From MA-ANB-1 sp040878225 (lineage in GTDB: Bacteria; Actinomycetota; Acidimicrobiia; Spongiisociales; ZC4RG35): a DNA stretch of 23,037 nt. The position numbers were made by a program, and so were the translations under genes. The notes below the pieces were generated by a model. It did not search any database. It had not been told where the DNA came from and saw only the letters and a program-made list of their open reading frames with translations. The stretch is taken from the NCBI GenBank assembly GCA_040878225.1, contig JBBDMR010000074.1:1-23037 (forward strand). The letters are read 5' to 3'. Below are positions 21,419-23,037 of the stretch, in pieces. The first letter of the stretch is position 1. Each line of letters begins with the position of its first letter.

Positions 21419-22413
21419 GATCCCATCAGTCTTTTCGCCGCGTCGACGATGCCAGGCACTTGCGGCAGGGCGGCCTCCTCCATATGGCGGGCATAGGGAA
21501 TCGGGACCTCGGCGGAACACACCCGCTCGATCGGCGCATCGAGATCCCAAATTGCCTCTTCGGCGATGATGGCGGCGACCTCCGCGGAGAGTCCTCCCGT
21601 CTTCCAGCCTTCGTCGACGATCACGACTCGATGGGTCTGGGCGACAGACCGGAGGATGGCGGCCTTGTCCAGCGGCCGCAGCACCCGTAGATCGAGCACT
21701 TCCGCAGAGATCCCCTGATCTTCCAACTCGACGGCAGCGTCGAGAGCCTTGGGCAGAGATCCCCCGTATGTGACCAGGCTGACATCGCTGCCAGGGCGAA
21801 GGACTCTGGCGGAGCTGATGTCGACAGGACCCGCATCCGCGGAGAGCTCACCCTCGCTGTTGTAGAGCCCGGCGTGCTCGAAAATGATCACCGGGTCTGG
21901 GTCCTCGAGAGCTGGAGCCAGCATCCAGCGGGCATCTTCGACCGTTGCCGGGGCGAGCACCTTCAGTCCCGGGACATGGGCGTACCACCCCTCCAGTGAG
22001 TGCGAGTGCTGTGCCGCCAATTGTCGGCCCGCGCCAGTCGTCATCCTGATGACGACAGGAACGTTGAACTGGCCCCCGGACATGTGGAGGTAGAGGGCGG
22101 CGGTGTTGACGATCTGGTCGAGAGCGAGCAGCGAGAAGTTGACGGTCATCACCTCGACAATCGGGCGCATTCCTGCGAGAGCAGCCCCGATCGCCGCGCC
22201 GACGAACGCCGATTCCGAAAGTGGCGTGTCCCGGACACGTTCGGGGCCGAACTCATCAAGCATTCCCTTGGACACTGCGAAGCTGCCGCCATACCGACCC
22301 ACGTCCTCCCCCATCAGAAAGACCCGGTCGTCCTGTCTCATAGCCTCCGACATAGCCTCCCGCATAGCCTCCCGATAAGTAGTGGTCCTCGATGGTGCGC
22401 TAACACCCGTCAT
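21415..22413 (-). CDS. 2-oxoacid dehydrogenase E1 beta subunit
   Basis: The 332-residue subunit forms the heterotetrameric E1 with the alpha chain and binds thiamine diphosphate. Family motifs are GEDVGRYGGSFAVSKGMLDE, RVRDTPLSESAFVGAAIGAA, NFSLLALDQIVNTAA, MTTGAGRQLAAQHSHSLEGW and the C-terminal VVIVDEGWKTGGLSAEVAAI. ATG 22413 overlaps the stop of the E1alpha gene as ATGA and fits the family N-terminus (TTTYREAMREAM). The HSHSLEGWYAHVPGLKV phrase is usual in pyruvate- and acetoin-type enzymes, so a pyruvate or acetoin complex is more likely than a branched-chain complex, though not proven. Confidence 0.92.
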   Translation of the reverse strand: MTGVSAPSRTTTYREAMREAMSEAMRQDDRVFLMGEDVGRYGGSFAVSKGMLDEFGPERVRDTPLSESAFVGAAIGAALAGMRPIVEVMTVNFSLLALDQIVNTAALYLHMSGGQFNVPVVIRMTTGAGRQLAAQHSHSLEGWYAHVPGLKVLAPATVEDARWMLAPALEDPDPVIIFEHAGLYNSEGELSADAGPVDISSARVLRPGSDVSLVTYGGSLPKALDAAVELEDQGISAEVLDLRVLRPLDKAAILRSVAQTHRVVIVDEGWKTGGLSAEVAAIIAEEAIWDLDAPIERVCSAEVPIPYARHMEEAALPQVPGIVDAAKRLMGS

Positions 22414-23037
22414 GACGTCGACACCTCCGAGTAAACAAATCGGGTCAGGTCCTCTACTGGCTCCCACGAGCCGGCCTCGGCAAACGCAACAGCGTTGTCG
22501 ATTTCGACACGGACTCTGTCTTCCATTTCACGCCATACCTCATCGGTCAGCAGTCCATCGGCCACCAGCCTCTCGCGTAACAACTCGATCGGATCGCGAC
22601 CCTTCCATTCTTCGACCTCGTCCTTCGCCCGGTACAATTCCGGGTCGAACATCGAATGCGCCCGGAAGCGGTAGGTGCGCAATTCGAGAAAATGGGGCCC
22701 GCCGCCCGCCCGCACCGACTCGACGGCCTTTCTGGCCGCCCCCTCGACGGCCTCGACGTCCATCCCGTCAACCACCCAGGCCGGCATCTCGTAGCTCGCC
22801 GCCTTCAACGTCAGGTGAGTCTGTGACTCGGACCGGTCGAGAGCGGTGCCCATGGCGTAGAGGTTGTTCTCGCAGCAAAAGAGAACCGGAAGATCCCACA
22901 ACGCTGCGAGGTTCATCGACTCGTGGAATTCGCCCTCGGCAACGGCACCCTCACCGAAGAAGACCGCGGTAACCCTCTGTCGGTGGTTGAGCTTATCGGC
23001 GAGAGCAAGCCCGACGGCGAGGGGCAATCCTCCACCA
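22410..23037 (-). CDS. 2-oxoacid dehydrogenase E1 alpha subunit, 5' end missing
   Basis: Only the C-terminal 208 residues or so lie in the window; the frame runs off the right edge at GGGLPLAVG. The visible part carries a thiamine-diphosphate motif in which FFGEGAVAEGEFHESMNLAA and CCENN match the GDG-x(n)-N pattern, and a segment RTYRFRAHSMFDPELYR that includes the regulatory-loop region of pyruvate/acetoin E1alpha. It is the first visible gene of a coupled operon: E1alpha, E1beta, E2 and ACP each overlap the next by ATGA. No E3 (lipoamide dehydrogenase) is seen within the window, so that component is elsewhere or supplied by another complex. Confidence 0.9.
   Translation of the reverse strand, partial: GGGLPLAVGLALADKLNHRQRVTAVFFGEGAVAEGEFHESMNLAALWDLPVLFCCENNLYAMGTALDRSESQTHLTLKAASYEMPAWVVDGMDVEAVEGAARKAVESVRAGGGPHFLELRTYRFRAHSMFDPELYRAKDEVEEWKGRDPIELLRERLVADGLLTDEVWREMEDRVRVEIDNAVAFAEAGSWEPVEDLTRFVYSEVSTS

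Noticed and set aside
1..23037. CRISPR array, insertion sequence or phage genes
   Set aside because: No regularly spaced repeats, transposase, integrase or phage structural proteins are seen; the Prim-Pol gene alone does not indicate a mobile element.

Overview
The window is high-GC, densely coded bacterial DNA with many GTG/TTG starts and ATGA stop/start overlaps. It is most likely a chromosomal segment of an actinobacterium-type organism; the phylum is inferred from gene content, not from a marker gene. Several proteins resemble members of the mycobacterial DosR (dormancy/hypoxia) regulon as I recall it: Hsp20/HspX, a PfkB kinase, a phosphoribosyltransferase-hydrolase (Rv0571c type) next to a CapA-like protein (Rv0574c type), RtcB (Rv2631), an eRF1-like protein (Rv2629) and a RafH-type hibernation factor. 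There are no rRNA or tRNA genes, CRISPR arrays or insertion sequences.

Layout. 1-1915: acyl-CoA synthetase. 1959-3034: GNAT acetyltransferase (-) divergent from a dodecin (+). 3137-4989: a minus-strand pair, PfkB kinase then SurE nucleotidase, joined by ATGA. 5275-10205: a plus-strand run of YbaK deacylase, RtcA, a Prim-Pol/zinc-finger/HIRAN protein, an Rv2629-like protein and a long hibernation factor. 10253-13101: minus-strand NTF2-like protein, PRPP synthetase, HypA and a cold-shock/NTF2 fusion. 13168-13776: a broken metallo-beta-lactamase-fold gene. 13807-16262: phosphoribosyltransferase-hydrolase and CapA-like protein (-), divergent from 16463-18185, a small Cys/His coiled-coil protein and RtcB (+). 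18419-23037: minus-strand 2-oxoacid dehydrogenase E1alpha (cut by the window edge), E1beta, E2, an acyl carrier protein, an unknown 86-residue protein, a glycine-zipper stress protein and Hsp20.

How it fits together. A degenerate inverted-repeat box, roughly GGGAC-NNNN-GGCCC, lies about 40-60 nt upstream of several starts (dodecin, pfkB, hibernation factor, hypA, PRTase-hydrolase, the small Cys/His gene) and about 107 nt upstream of hsp20. It resembles the mycobacterial DosR box and suggests one regulon for entry into a resting or oxygen-limited state. Its parts would be ribosome hibernation and tRNA/translation quality control, RNA end repair (RtcA and RtcB), nucleotide salvage (SurE, PfkB, PRPP synthetase, PRTase), protein protection (Hsp20) and metal/cofactor handling (HypA, dodecin).

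The most unusual gene is the Prim-Pol/CHC2/HIRAN fusion inside the RtcA operon. I see no archease, hydrogenase structural gene, E3 lipoamide dehydrogenase or DosR-type regulator in the window.
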